This document shows, piece after piece, positions 10,721-22,409 of a DNA stretch of 64,000 nt. Location of the stretch: positions 25,992,870 to 26,056,869 of the forward strand of contig CP092880.1 of NCBI GenBank assembly GCA_030710605.1, given 5' to 3'. The stretch's first letter is position 1. Each line of letters opens with the position of its first letter. The translations under genes were made by a program, and so were the position numbers. This DNA comes from Cordylochernes scorpioides. Lineage: Eukaryota > Arthropoda > Arachnida > Pseudoscorpiones > Chernetidae. The notes below the pieces were generated by a model that was given only the letters and a program-made list of their open reading frames with translations, was not told the DNA's origin and did no database searches.

Positions 10721-10984
10721 TAATGCATAATTTATTTTAATTATGCACAGAATTTTTATTATTATAAAAAATAATAATAATGTGTGAAATTACCAAATCA
10801 AAATATTTAAGCTATATGTGACGTTTTAGCAACAGTATTGTTACATATGCCACTTCTATTTAATATCATGCCTTTCTTCTTTATAATTCGATATAATAGT
10901 AAAATTGAGTGCAACGTGTAAATTTCGCCGTCAAAAGGGTAGTTGAATATATATTCACTCTATTGATTCAAATCTCCTGGACAA
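10721..10984. other. C block start, non-coding AT-rich
   Basis: Paralogous to 40361-40640. Contains TATGTGACGTTTTAGCAACA, a decayed relative of the class 6 motif on the minus strand. No gene seen. Confidence 0.5.
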
Positions 10985-11230
10985 TACCACAGGTTTCTGG
11001 AGATGATTTCTTTTCATTTTATTAACGTTGATTCAAGTTTTCAGACATCTCTGCCCTTCTACAGGAGAACATAAATAAACGAATACAAAAATTACAAAAA
11101 ATGTTTGTAATAGTTTAGCATCAGGCGGCGTTTTATTTGTTTATTTATGTTCTCCTGTAGAAGGGAAGAGATACCTGAAAACTTGAGACTACGTTAATAA
11201 AATGAAAAGAAATCATCTCCAGAAACCTGT
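10985..11230. repeat. Head-to-head pair of class 3 hammerhead-like tails
   Basis: Inverted arms of about 90 bp surround a short spacer. Each arm read outward has CTGTAGAAGGG, a hairpin, GAAAACTT, then TTAATAAAATGAAAAG and CATCTCCAGAAACCTG. Motifs lie at 11033-11066 (minus) and 11152-11188 (plus). The plus copy has TCTC before and GAGA after, giving a 4-bp stem I. The same pair occurs at 40640-40885. Confidence 0.55.
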
Positions 11231-11933
11231 GGCATTGTTTAATATATTCCCTCTAGGAAACCTTGATGCTAAGGACTTATCCCAAGGGGAACTTCTTCAT
11301 CTATCCTACATCTGATATAAGGGACCTGCTGAATTAGTATTTTGCTGGACCCGTCTGCTCTGCCATACGGTCTACCAGCCTGTGAGTAGCAACTGGTCAC
11401 ATATGTTACATCAGACATATGTGCTCCCTCAACTGAAGCTTGAAACTCACAGTACTCATGTGGGGCTTAGGAAACAGTCTGTTGAGAGGAATACCTTGGG
11501 CAGGACCATTTATATTGTCACATAGAAAAATAGGAAAGACAAACTTCAGGATGACACAGCAATTTATTTGAGGCACGGATACAAACCAAAATTTATAAAA
11601 TACAAGATAAACAATAAGTACACAGAGTATAAGATATAAATATATCAAAATTAATAATCTGTTCAGAAAATATAAATATTTTTCTACAATATAATCCAAC
11701 TTAGAGATAATATAACAACCATTATTCAGTTTTTCTCTCATCTTAACTTCAATTCCCTCCTATATATCAGAAATCCTCACCTATATACTAACCTATTCAG
11801 CACCTATAGTGGTCTTAATACTTATGGTATACAGAGTCTGAAGTAAATATTGAAGGCTCTGAAGTTAGAGGTTGTCTGGCCGGTATTCATATTTCTGTGA
11901 AAAATAGACATTTCGGCCAGTTAGAGTTTTTAA
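11231..11933. other. C block remainder, no gene
   Basis: Paralogous to 40886-41585. It includes the repeated CCCTCAACTGAAGC unit at 11340-11545 and an AT-rich stretch with a 111-codon minus-strand frame (11741-11406) of low-complexity hydrophobic composition, not convincing as a gene. Confidence 0.45.
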
Positions 11934-11980
11934 TTTTCTCAACGTTTCGACAAACGTTTTTTGTCTTCGTCAGGAGAAAT
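11934..11980 (-). ncRNA. Hammerhead-ribozyme-like motif, class 5 (canonical boxes)
   Basis: Minus strand: TTTCTC, CTGACGA, hairpin GACAAA/TTTGTC with loop, GAAA, CGTT, GAGAAA. TTTCTC and GAGAAA give six base pairs of stem I. ACGT is a palindromic stem III and the cleavage site would follow CGTT. One unpaired A lies between CTGACGA and stem II, which departs from the textbook fold. The sister motif at 41590-41634 has GAAA changed to TAAA. Confidence 0.6.
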
Positions 11981-12059
11981 AAATAAAAATAAAGCATTTG
12001 ACAGGCGTTAAAAAATTGAGGGTAATATTCAAGGTACAAAGAAGAACTGATGTTATAAG

Positions 12060-12302
12060 TCTGCTCATAAACTATAGGCGTACCTATGTATATGTATAGG
12101 TAAAATGCAAAACATTTGTATTTGCCTTGACCAAAATCTTATGGAAAATCATTTCCTTCATAAACCTTATATGATTCCATGTAAATTAATCAGATAATTT
12201 CATATTTAAAATATTTTAAAATACCAAAGATCTTAAGAGAGAATATGGTTTTATGGGCTACTATCCAAAGTGTATGATTTTTGAACCCAAGAAAAAAGAG
12301 GG
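12060..12302 (+). repeat. R-family repeat, copy 3, left part
   Basis: Starts near ACTATAGGCGTACCTATG and runs to the gypsy insertion. It continues on the other side from 16832. The last five bases, GAGGG, are the target-site duplication. Confidence 0.75.
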
Positions 12303-12507
12303 TGTGATGTATTGGCGGATTAGTTTAATATTTGTTTTTATTTATTTGTTGTCACAGAGTTGATGATGATAATTGTGTATATATGCATATATATAGTGTT
12401 TGTGTTTTGGAGCAGTTAGTTATTTTTCTAATATGGAATAGTTTTAACTTTGTTTGTTTCTTGGCATTAAAAAGATATACCATTTTCAAGTCTTTGGAAA
12501 TATTGCA
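12303..12507 (+). repeat. Gypsy 5' LTR
   Basis: 205 bp, from TGTGATGTATTGGCGG to TTTGGAAATATTGCA. It begins TG and ends CA. It should hold the element's promoter, but I see no distinctive core element beyond AT-rich stretches. Confidence 0.9.
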
Positions 12508-12508
12508 T

Positions 12509-12526
12509 TGGCGACGAGGTTTAAGA
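12509..12526 (+). promoter_or_regulatory. Gypsy primer-binding site
   Basis: TGGCGACGAGGTT begins two bases after the LTR. Position and leading TGG fit pairing with a tRNA 3' end; I cannot name the tRNA. Confidence 0.65.
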
Positions 12527-12624
12527 GTAAGTACCCAAGCGATGGTATAGCGTAATATGAAGAATTTTGTTTAATATTAAAGAAGTAATAAGTTATTGGA
12601 AATTTACATAAGAAAAATTATTTC

Positions 12625-15600
12625 ATGATGGCTCATTACCATTTTAAGGAATTTGAAGAAAAAAATGAAAATATTTGCTCATTTATCGAGCGTTAGGAGC
12701 AGTTTCTAATTCTAGAAGAAGCTAGTGAAGAAAAGAAAAAAGCCTATTTGTTTACTCTAATTGGCGGGAAGGCGTATGATACATTGAAATATTTATGTAG
12801 CCCGAAGTTGCCTAAAGAGTATAAATATGAAGAATTGATTGAGAAACTGGTTGAATATTTTTCCCCAAGGCGATCTATAATCGTAGAGAGATTCATGTTT
12901 TTTGGAAGAATACAAAAGGAAACGGAAAGTGTTTCAGAATATCTGGTGGAAATCAAGCGGCTAGCCTCAACGTGTGGATTTGGCGAATTTTTAAAGGAAT
13001 CCTTAAGAGACAAATTGGTGTGCGGATTGAGAAATGCAAAAATCCAGAGGAGGATCTTGTCGGAAGGAGATGTGCCGTTGGCAAGAGTAGTTGAAATTGC
13101 GTTGTCGATGGAGGCAGCAGAAAAAAATACCAGAATATTCCATGTCAATGAGCCTGCAGATAGCGTGGACAAAATACGCGCAGAAGTCAGAGAGCAAAAG
13201 AGAAAGTGCATACATTGCGGGAGGTTGCATAAAGACTTATGCAGATTTAGAGAGGCGACCTGTTTCAGATGCGGGAAAAGAGGTCACTTGGCAACCATCT
13301 GCAGGAGCCGTGGGGAATATACAGGCGAAAGACAGGTGAGCCGGTTTCTGAACCAGAGAAAGATTAATCAAATCGAGGATCAGGAGGAGGAAGAATCCGT
13401 TCAAAGAATGGTATTCATGAGGACGTATGATTATAGAGTCAAGTATGCTACGAATGACCCTCCCTATGTGATTAAGATGAGAGTAGAGGACACTTTGATG
13501 ACTTTTGAAATCGATACGGGTAGCTGTCTGACTTTAATATCGGAGAAGGATTTCAAAAGATACCTCCCAGACGTGCAGGTAAAAGAAGCGGGAATAATTG
13601 TTAAGACCTATGACGGAACTGTGGTACCGATTCTGGGTGAAATAGATGTCAAGGTCGATTTTCGGGGAACGATCTCTAAGCTTAGAGCTGTCGTGGTGAG
13701 AGGAGAAAGGAAGGCCTTGTTGGGGAGAGAATGGATCAATGTTTTGAAATTTGGAAATTATTTTGTGAATCAGATGCCTTTGGAGGACACGTTGGCGGAA
13801 TTATTGAGTGAACACCAGGTTGTGTTCGGGGAGACAACAGATCCAATAAAGGGATTCACATTTGCAGTGAATATTCAGGATGTAAACCCCATATTTCATA
13901 AGGCCCGACCAGTTCCCTTTGCGATTAGAACGGCGGTAAACGAGGTACTAGAAAGAATGGTGGAGAAGGACTACTTGTATCAAGTACCCAGCAGCAAGTG
14001 GGCAACTCCAGTGGTGGTTGTGCCCAAGAAGAATAAAGAGTTTAGGATTTGCTGTGATTTCAAAGTAACTTTAAATAGGTTCTTGGATACTGCGGCCTAT
14101 CCGCTGCCTACTCAGCAGGACCTGTTTTCCGTATTGGCTAGAGGGAAGTATTTCTCTAAACTAGATTTGAGCAATGCATACCTTCAATTAGAGGTAAACC
14201 CTAGCACCCAGCTACTCCTGACTATTAATACGCACAAGGGGCTTTTTAGGTTTAAAAGAATGCCTTTTGGATTGGCAAATGCCCCTAGTTTTTTTCAGTC
14301 AGTTATGGATAGAATATTGGCGGGAATTAATGGGGTTATTTGTTACATTGACGATGTACTCGTATCCACGGCGTCAGTGGAGGAACATATGGCAGTATTA
14401 AAAACTATTTTTGTTCGATTGCAGAAGCACAACATAAAATTAAAAAGGGAAAAATGTGAATTTCTGCGAAGAGAAATACAGTATTTGGGACATCTCATCA
14501 AAGAAGATGGTATTCGGCCTTTAGAGGACAAGATACAAGGGCTACAGAAAGCCAAAAGCCCGACAAATGTCTCGGAATTGAGATCTTTTCTGGGATTGGT
14601 GAACTATTATGGAAAGTTTATTCCGAATTTGCCAGAGCTGTTGGAGCCACTTCACAAGCTGCTGAAAAAGAATAGTTATTGGAAGTGGACAGGGGAGTGT
14701 GAGGAGGCGATCTCGGAGTGTAAAAAAAGAATTACCTCCGAGAGAGAGATAGTGTTGATGCCATATGATGCCACGTTACCTTTATCTTTGGCCACGGACG
14801 CATCTCTGATTGGAGTGGGGGCGGTGCTGTCCCATGTTATCGAGGGCCAAGAGAAACCAATCATGTTTGCCTCACGAACACTTTCCGGGGCCGAACGTAA
14901 TTATTCACAAATAGAAAGAGAAGCTCTAGCAATAATATATGGTGTGACTAAGTTCCACCAGTTTATCTATGGAAGACAATTTACCCTGATTACAGATCAT
15001 AAACCCTTGGTATCTATTTTGGGGCCGAGAGCAGGGATTCCCACTTTGTCTACTTCAAGATTGCAGAGATGGGGACTGACTTTGGCGGCTAATACATATG
15101 AAATTAAATTCCGAAGAACTCAAGATCATGGAAACGCAGACCTTCTCACGGTTGCCAGTAGAGAGTGACGAAAAAACGGGTTTGAATCATACGTTCATAT
15201 TATCATACGTGGAAGATTTGCCGGTTACAGCAGCAGAAATAGGTGTGGAAACTAAAAAAGATGAAGTATTGTCAGTGGTGAAGCGCTATACGCAGCAAGG
15301 CTGGCCTGAAAGAGTTGGGGAATACCTCAGACCCTTCTTTCAGAGAAAGTTGGAGTTAACTATGGACGGGGAATGCTTATTGTGTTGGGAATGCGAGTGA
15401 TCATCCCGTCTTCTCTTAGGAAAAATATGTTGAGTTGTCTACACGAGACCCATTCGGGGATGGGCAAAATGAAGGCGGTTGCTAGGTCGCATTTTTGGTG
15501 GCCGAATCTTGACAACCAGATTGAATGCATGGTAAATGGGTGTAAAAATTGCCAGCAAACTCAGACAGGCCCAAGTAAAGTAAACTGGAGACCGTGGGTG

Positions 15601-16605
15601 TGGGCAACCAGGCCCTGGCAACGGATCCATATGGATTTTGCATTTAAAGATGGAGTGAATTTGTTAATTGTGGTGGATAGCCACTCAAAATGGGTCGAGG
15701 CGATCCCAATGAGAGAGATAACCGCAAGAAAGACGATTGAGCAGTTAAGAAGATTGTTTTCAGCGTATGGGTTACCAGAGGAAGTGGTGTCGGATAATGG
15801 CCCACAGTTTACAGGGGTAGAGATGAAGAGTTTTTTCGAGAGAAATGTAGTCAGACAAACTCTGATTCCAGCATACCATCCACAGAGTAATGGTTTAGCG
15901 GAAAGAGCGGTTCAATTGATAAAGATGGCCTTGGAAAAAAATGAAAGGAAGTTTGAAGATACCATTCAAGATACACTGTCAAGAATTCTCCTCACGTATC
16001 GATGCACGCCGCATGAGACAACTGGGAAGACCCCATCAGAGCTGTTTATGGGTCGGTCTCTGCGGACCAGACTGACATTAATACACCAGAGCCTGGACAA
16101 TAGGGTGAGGGAACGACAGGCCAGGCAGATGAGGTATGATCGAGGAAGAGGCCAAGAGGAGTTCGAGGTGGACGATAAGGTGTGGTGTAAGAATTTTAGA
16201 TGTGTCGGATGGATCCCAGGAAGAATAGTGGGCAGAAAGGGGAGCAGAGTCTATACAGTTTTGATAAATGGACAGGTGAAGACCTACCACCGAGATCAGA
16301 TAAGGAGAAGATGGACTAGTGGTGAAGATGGAGATGAGGCCAGAGAGAAAAGAGAGGAGGAAGATGACCCAATATGGATGGCTCCTGAGAGTATGAACAG
16401 CCTGAGGGACAGATAATCGTTTTCGTCGGAAACAGCTGGACTGCCGCAGGATCCAGTGTCCGGGGACCAAGGTGTGGAGATTGAAAGCAGCCCAAGGGAA
16501 TCCGCGTGTTCCTCAGACAAAGAAGCCCGGACGGAGGAAAGGCCCCTGCCAAGAAGAAACCCTCCAAGGGATCGGAGACCTCCTGTGCGATATCAAAGCA
16601 TGTAG
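12625..16605 (+). pseudogene. Gypsy gag-pol polyprotein (two stops, two frameshifts)
   Basis: One frame from ATG at 12625 would give about 1,327 codons ending in TAG at 16603, directly before the polypurine tract. Order: Gag; zinc-knuckle region at 13208-13305 (CIHC, CFRCGKRGHLATIC); protease with FEIDTGS near 13508; reverse transcriptase with FGLANAPSFF and YIDD (14344-14355); RNase H with ATDAS near 14790; integrase with H-H-C-C zinc motif (15440-15555) and D, D, E residues near 15632, 15792 and 15900. It copies the element through cDNA and integrates it. Lesions: TAG at 12694, a shift near 15142 with a compensating shift near 15388, and TAA at 16414. The main open parts are 12697-15168 and 15373-16416. 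The domains look intact apart from the RNase H to integrase junction, so decay is recent. Clade assignment (K02A2.6-like) is from memory of the RT style. Confidence 0.92.
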
Positions 16606-16616
16606 GGGGAAGATGG
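16604..16616 (+). promoter_or_regulatory. Gypsy polypurine tract
   Basis: AGGGGGAAGATGG abuts the 3' LTR, as expected for the plus-strand DNA primer. It overlaps the final TAG of gag-pol. Confidence 0.8.
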
Positions 16617-16826
16617 TGTGATGTATTGGCGGATTAGTTTAATATTTGTTTTTATTTATTTGTTGTCACAGAGTTGATGATGATAATTGTGTATATAAGC
16701 ATATATATAGTGTTTGTGTTTTGGAGCAGTTAGTTATTTTTCTAATATGGAATAGTTTTAACTTTGTTTGTTTCTTGGCATTGAAAGGATATACTATTTT
16801 CTAGTCTTATCTTTGGAAATATTGCA
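16617..16826 (+). repeat. Gypsy 3' LTR
   Basis: 210 bp, same ends as the 5' LTR. The length difference is one 5-bp insertion near 16808. Confidence 0.9.
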
Positions 16827-18500
16827 GAGGGCACGTCCAAGACAAAAGATCTAAGAACTAGATTTGGTAGATATCTTTAAAAGTGACCATTAATGTACAG
16901 ATCCTAGAGGAAAATGATGTTACTGAAATAGACAATTTCTTAATATCCATGTAAAAGAATAATATGGAGATATTTAAAACCATTTTCAACCATGCCTTTA
17001 TTTTATTTTAAAAGTTTCATAGGTATGGTGTAACAACAATGGTAGTTTTTAGTAATGAGAAAATATACAATATCCAACTATTAAAGTTATTTATATTTAT
17101 ATATTTTTCTCTAAATATATTTTAAAATGTGTCTATTCGAATTAATAGAGTTCAAAAATTTGTATTTGGTACAAAAAAAAATCTTTATTCAAAGTACCAA
17201 ATTTGGAAGAAGAAGAAAAAACATCGATGATTTATGAGATTATCTGTGATATTTGTTGAGATTTACTCATTTCGAAGATAGGATTCTTCACGACAACAAA
17301 TCTAAAACACAATAAAATATTTTAAAAGAAAACGTGAAAGAATTAAGTACTATGGGTAACAGAAACTATTCATTCAACAAATATGGAACCTGTATAATTC
17401 TGCTGATCTTGATATCTATAATGGCGAAAAGAAGAATAAAGATATCTCAAGTTAGAAGCCCAAGAAATTCAGCAAGTAATTCAATATATTATTTTATGAA
17501 AAAAACAATAGAAAAAAAGTCAAGTGTTGATATTAAAAATAATGAAGACATATCCTGACCACGAGCCCATGTGATTTTTAGATGACAGAGCGACATCTAG
17601 TGGAGCAATTTAACCTGTTCCTTGATATTTGGCCAACCATTTTCTTGATAAATCAATAAAAACCAGATTATTATATGCATATAAGATCCCAACAACAATT
17701 TACAAGTAAAACATTAAATATTAGAGCAAAAAGCAATTAACTTCAAGGCAAGTTTAACACCAATGATGTTGAAGAAATCAGGTAGGATTTTATATCAGAT
17801 ATATCCACACAGAAGACATCTCAACTAAACCATACTCAACTTTACAGTAGTGAGACAACGTTTGTTCCCTGATCTAAATCATTTAACTCTCTTACATCTA
17901 CCACTTTCTCTATATATATTTTATGAAATCTGTCGAATAATACATGTGTTTTTAAAATTCAAAACTATTATAGACGTGCATGATTCTTTCTAAAAATAAA
18001 CAATTTCCACTGCCCTCACTGCAATGGAAAAATTAATGGGAGGGCCTAGCTCATCAGTGGTGAACCCTCCAAGCGGTTTCGCCAGTTTAATCTACCATAC
18101 CGCTGTTATATTGCATTTTTCGATCTTTTTTTTATAGTGATACTGATGCTAGACTCTTGGAATGGGTATTATGGACATTAGCTTTGAGGAGAGCAGCATT
18201 ACATACAATTATAAATATATAACATGTGTTTTTGTAAATATTTAATTATAATTTGTTTAATTAACTTTATTAACATCCTATAACCATGTTACCATCATCA
18301 GAAAGATTCAGTACTTTTGTCTGATGTTGGTAACAACACTGTTACAGAAACGTCTCAAACTAGTTATTTATTTGGATTTGGTCTTATTAGCTTGTGCCTA
18401 TACAGTTACCTTATAATGAAGTATGGTGGTATCAGCCACAAATATATTGGAAACCATTTTACATGTTTTTAACGATATCCCTGACATAATTTCATATATT
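16827..18500 (+). repeat. R-family repeat, copy 3, right part
   Basis: Continues the copy begun at 12060. A frame at 17766 starts MMLKKSGRILYQIYPHRRHL and is stopped soon after; further on, frames read VVNPPSGFASLIYHTAV or, one base away, SGEPSKRFRQFNLPYRC. It ends with the class 6 motif and the phrase TATTGGAAACCATTTTACAT shared by all R tails. No intact protein. Confidence 0.7.
18317..18359 (+). ncRNA. Hammerhead-like motif, class 6 (decayed core)
   Basis: CTGATGT, hairpin GGTAACA/TGTTACA, GAAA, CGTC. The final A of the CTGATGA box is T. Upstream GTTACCATCATCAGA is the inverted partner. Confidence 0.35.
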
Positions 18501-18730
18501 AAAAATAGAGAAGGCATATCCTGACCAAAAGCAAATGTGCTTTTTAGATGGCAGAGCGCCATCTAATGGAAAATAAATCAACCAAACATTGATATAACCT
18601 GTTCTCGGATATTTGGCAAACCCATTGATAAATCAAGGAAAGCCATCCACGATCGCGTTCGCGCTATTGGCGCCCGACAGCGTGGAGCAGGCTGCACCAC
18701 TGGGACCGAGTTTCATATATATACCTTGAA
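18500..18730 (-). repeat. Class 7 repeat, inverted copy
   Basis: Minus-strand counterpart of 905-1165. The hammerhead-like motif at 18646-18688 has the CTG box changed to CTGTCGG and GAAA reduced to GAA, but a clear GCGC/GCGC stem. Confidence 0.6.
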
Positions 18731-20240
18731 TAAATGTAAATTGAATCTAGAGGTTGTAAGATTTCTTGTGGTTTTCGGAGGAATTTGGTGTCTTGTGTTG
18801 CTGTTAGAACTGATCCATTAATTGGTTGGTAACAACAAAAAGTCTTCAGCTCTTTGTTTTAGTTGAAAGCTCTTATTGTGAAGTTTAAGCTTTTATAATT
18901 CAAATTACCAAGAATCTGGTAGGATAAAAAAACTCAAAAACCGTTCTAATGCCAAGGATAAAATAGGGACTCGGTGACAATAGCAATCTGTTGAACATAA
19001 AGTCTGAATGCTAGGCTGCTGTGTGTAACAGATGTTCCAGATGGAGAGACCCACAGTGTGACTTCTCTGAGATCCGTCTCTACTAATGTCATTGTTTCAG
19101 GATCTAGATAGTGACTAGACAGTACTGGGACATTGACAGCGGGTCAGTGTTTAGTGCTTACACCCCTGTGGTGGCCACTGCGACGATTAGCCGCCCTAGA
19201 CTATCCCGCTTTGGTCATTGGTCATTTCACGCTGGGAAGGGGGGTGGGGACTCTACTACTTTAACCCTGTGTATTCACATAGCGTGGAATGATACTCAAC
19301 TTCCCCTCCGATAGCTTGCTCGCTCCACTGACCTAGGACTAGGTACTGATTACTAGGCTGTTGGCTCTGGCGCAAAACTCCGATGGGAGGCCTCGCGTGT
19401 AGTCGTAAGTCCGGCTTTCAGCGTTGTCGGTGTCCAACAGTGCTGTTTTCAGTCTCTAGTCCACTCCATACTACTTTGTTGTCAATAGAACTCTACAGCG
19501 AGCTGTCAGAATTGGGAAGTTGGGGTCAGAGGTGTAGCAACACATGATGGGGTGAGATAGTATAGCATACATCTAACCCCCTCTGTGTTATGTATCTAGA
19601 TATCACCTGGAGCCCTCACCATGTCTAGTTAACATTTAGGTAATTGTCTTTCTTTAAGGTCCCTTCCTATATATGTCACCGAGTCCCTTATTTATAACTT
19701 GGCATTCATAGGTATATAAATTTTTAACTCCCTTGGAAAAGAGTAAATAAATGTTACTCTATATATTTGGAGGGTTTTCAATATCTTGAAATATAATATT
19801 TGTGGCATCAATGAAGGAGGGTGCGACTACATTAAATGAGCATCTAATTATTTATTCAAATGCATTTCTTTTCTTCTCTTTTATCTTCATTTATTCATAT
19901 TAGGGTATCAAGTTTGTAGAGTTGACAACCATCATGACTGTGTGAAGTAGAATATGTCTGCCTTTGTCATTGAGGCTGGGAGCTCTAATCAGTGGCAAGC
20001 TGAATTAGATCCAAAAGAAATGGCCGCCTCTGACATGAGGAACAGACGCCATGTACAGCCGTTCCTAACATGGAGTAAAAGCGCTGCTCATCCTGTATCC
20101 CTGGATTAGGAGCTCTTACAGGGTACTAACAGCCAGGCCAGCTGAGCCCAGATTTTTTAGTGAGCTTGTTACTGCTCCCGCTCCTCCTTTTTACAACCAG
20201 GCTTTGGACCGACAATGGCGGAGTTTCAAATACATATAAA
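18731..20240. repeat. A block, copy 2
   Basis: Same order as 7111-8640. It lacks the ~80-bp TATACGTGGTACAGG segment present in the other two full copies. Homology to block A ends near 20240 and unrelated sequence follows. No gene. Confidence 0.75.
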
Positions 20241-20669
20241 GTGTAGGTCTGGTGGGACGGCAGCACTGGATCCTTTTTAGATAACGGGGCACTATGGGAG
20301 ATGGGATGGTCTGTGAGATAGATATGTAGGGATCAGGAAGTTGGAGAGGAATGGATCAAGGAGATATCAAAAAACATAAAAGCAGATGACAAAGTGGTTT
20401 TCCAGCATAAGCCACATGTTTCAAAAGCGATCAAGAACACGTTAAAAAGCACAAAACTGGAATGTCCTATTGCACATGCCATTATCCATAGACAATGTTC
20501 CAACTAATTATCATGGCTTGCAACTGACAACTCATTCCCTGTCTGAACAAAACTTCCAATCCCATGAAGGTACCAACATTTGCGTCACATTGTGGATAGT
20601 TTTAAAATATGAGTAATTCTTTTAATGTGGAATCAACCAAGATAGAAAATGTTGTAAGAAAATAAACAG
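20241..20669. other. Unassigned, no gene seen
   Basis: Mixed-composition sequence with no long frame and no repeat partner noticed in this window. Confidence 0.3.
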
Positions 20670-20870
20670 TAGCAAGGGGTTCTTTATTCGTGCAAAGTGC
20701 AAGCTTTCGGATCTTTATAATCCTTCCACAGACATAGCTATAAGTTGAGGACATGAGGATTCTCTCAACTTACAGCTATGTCTGTAGAAGGATTATAAAG
20801 ATCTGTAAACTTGTACTTTACACGAATAAAGAAACGCATTGCTACTGTTTATATTCTTATTTTATACTCA
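20670..20870. repeat. Head-to-head pair of class 4 hammerhead-like tails
   Basis: Inverted arms meet near 20755. The left motif (20699-20733, minus) reads CTGTGGA, A, stem GGAT/ATCC, GAAA, GCTTGCAC. The right motif (20780-20816, plus) reads CTGTAGA, A, GGAT/ATCT, GTAAACTTG. Both are followed by ACACGAATAAAGAA-like sequence and TTGCTACTGTTTAT. The left motif is better preserved. Confidence 0.5.
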
Positions 20871-22242
20871 TAGCAATTTTCTCTTCTAAAAGCATATTGT
20901 TTCTCCATGGAAAGGGAAGGTGCCATTCTCCTGTTAGTCAGCCATATTTCAGAGTTCCCTGTTCAAGGTTACCGGAGCGGCTTGGGGCTCACGACTTTGT
21001 ACTACAGGGCAGTCCTTTACTTGTACTGCTTCTTCCGCCCGCCACGTAGAGGAGGAATTGGACTTCTGGGAAGTAGAGGATATTGTGACTGCTGTGATAG
21101 AGATGCATGTAGATTTATGAAGCTCTTTATTGTAGACAACAATAGCAAACAATTGCCTGAAAGTTAGACAGAAAGAATGGCTAGCAATGAACAATATGCT
21201 GAACAAAATAATTTTATAATTATTTTCCAAAAATAAATGCTTTTTTTAACTAAACCACACAAAAACCCAAAACAATACTTACCCCTTCAAAAATATGATA
21301 CATTTCATGACCTTTGAAGATTCATCAGCTAGAATTCACACTAAATAGGGTTTTAGACCTAAAGCAAACAATCCTAAAAGATTTCTTTAAAATATGATTT
21401 TTTTTCAAATAAAATCAATTTTTTCCCTCTATTTTCTGAATTTATTCGCTTGTACCACAATGCCTTTATCCACTAAGATAAAATAGTATTTGAAAATTTT
21501 CTTTGCTAAAAAAATTATTAATCCAGATTGATCCATTTTTATTTTATACCAATTTAAAGCTGTCATACATGCATTCCTTTACATTTGTCTATACATATAT
21601 ATAGACATATATATGTAAAATGTTATCAACGAGAAAGAGAGGGAAAAAAAACGAGAAAAAGAACTGTGTACAAAAGAATGAAGTGTCTGGCAATAGGTAC
21701 AATAAGCAATATATAAATTATCAATTTCTTAAAAGATATTTTTTGCTATATAATTTGAAATATATCTACAAAAGGTATTAAATTTAATATACATTGCTTT
21801 ACTCGAAATAAAAATACTTGGATCTGTTACTATTAAATTAGTCTTGAAAAACAGGACAATATAGTAAAAGATGTATTGAGATTTGTTCCTCATGTCCACA
21901 AAAACAACTCGATTCTTCCACTGCTTTAATTCTTTTTAAAAAGTTTCTGAAATTTCTATGATTAGAAATGAATTGAGAATTATGAAAGTTTGGTCGGAAA
22001 TATTTTGCTATGTTTTTAGGAAAGAAGCTTTTTTTTTATTTAATAATTATACCATATCTCCGATCCATAAGAAAGCTGTATAAGATTATAATCATTTTCT
22101 TTTTTTTTTTAGTATGCAAATATCAGACGCACCTAAATTGTAGGTATTATGTGAATTTACTGTCTTTTTGTTGTTTTTGTGTAATGTATGAAATATATGT
22201 AAAATAGGTTAGGATAAAAGGAACATTTTTGATTAATAAAGA
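20871..22242. other. AT-rich sequence, no gene seen
   Basis: Short frames only, most of them low-complexity. The last part may include the beginning of the plus-strand BEL LTR, whose 5' edge I could not place. Confidence 0.35.
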
Positions 22243-22380
22243 TCGGTGTGAAAGTGAGGCTGGTCTCGGGCGTCTTACTGAACCTCCTTTACAGCTTGAA
22301 ATTGTCTCCACGTGGGAGTCTGGTCCCTCAATATCTGATTTTAAGGACACCTAGGGCAGACAGCCCTTATCGCACCAACA
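22243..22380 (+). repeat. BEL/Pao LTR-like segment
   Basis: Shares about 140 bp with 33438-33574 in the same orientation (GAGGCTGGTCTCGGGCG, CTTACTGAACCTCCTTTACA, CACCTAGGGCAGA). It ends CCAACA and is followed after two bases by a TGG primer-binding-like sequence, so it reads as the end of the 5' LTR of the plus-strand BEL element. Confidence 0.6.
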
Positions 22381-22382
22381 AG

Positions 22383-22400
22383 TGGTCCCTCGAGCCAGAT
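22383..22400 (+). promoter_or_regulatory. BEL/Pao primer-binding site
   Basis: TGGTCCCTCGAGCCAGAT directly after the LTR-like segment. The style is that of other Pao-group elements as I remember them; the tRNA is not identified. Confidence 0.6.
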
Positions 22401-22409
22401 AGAAGCGCT

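Larger units (their letters stand above)
12303..16826 (+). mobile_element. Ty3/gypsy LTR retrotransposon, nearly complete, young
   Basis: A 4.5-kb element with two LTRs, primer-binding region, one gag-pol frame and a polypurine tract. GAGGG flanks both sides (12298-12302 and 16827-16831). The LTRs differ by five substitutions and one 5-bp indel by eye, which means recent insertion. It sits inside an R copy; the R copy at 41940-41965 shows the same site unoccupied. No env-like frame is seen. Confidence 0.93.

Noticed and set aside
11406-11741. 111-codon minus-strand hydrophobic frame
   Set aside because: AT-rich low complexity inside a duplicated C block; the paralogous stretch at 41100-41400 does not keep the frame.
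20670-20870. Rho-independent terminator-like hairpins
   Set aside because: Eukaryotic context, and the hairpins carry GAAA boxes shared with the other Penelope-type tails.
22010-22207. Small membrane-like protein (Phe/Leu/Ile-rich, 65 codons)
   Set aside because: Composition follows from poly-T and AT-rich DNA; no conservation or neighbours support it.
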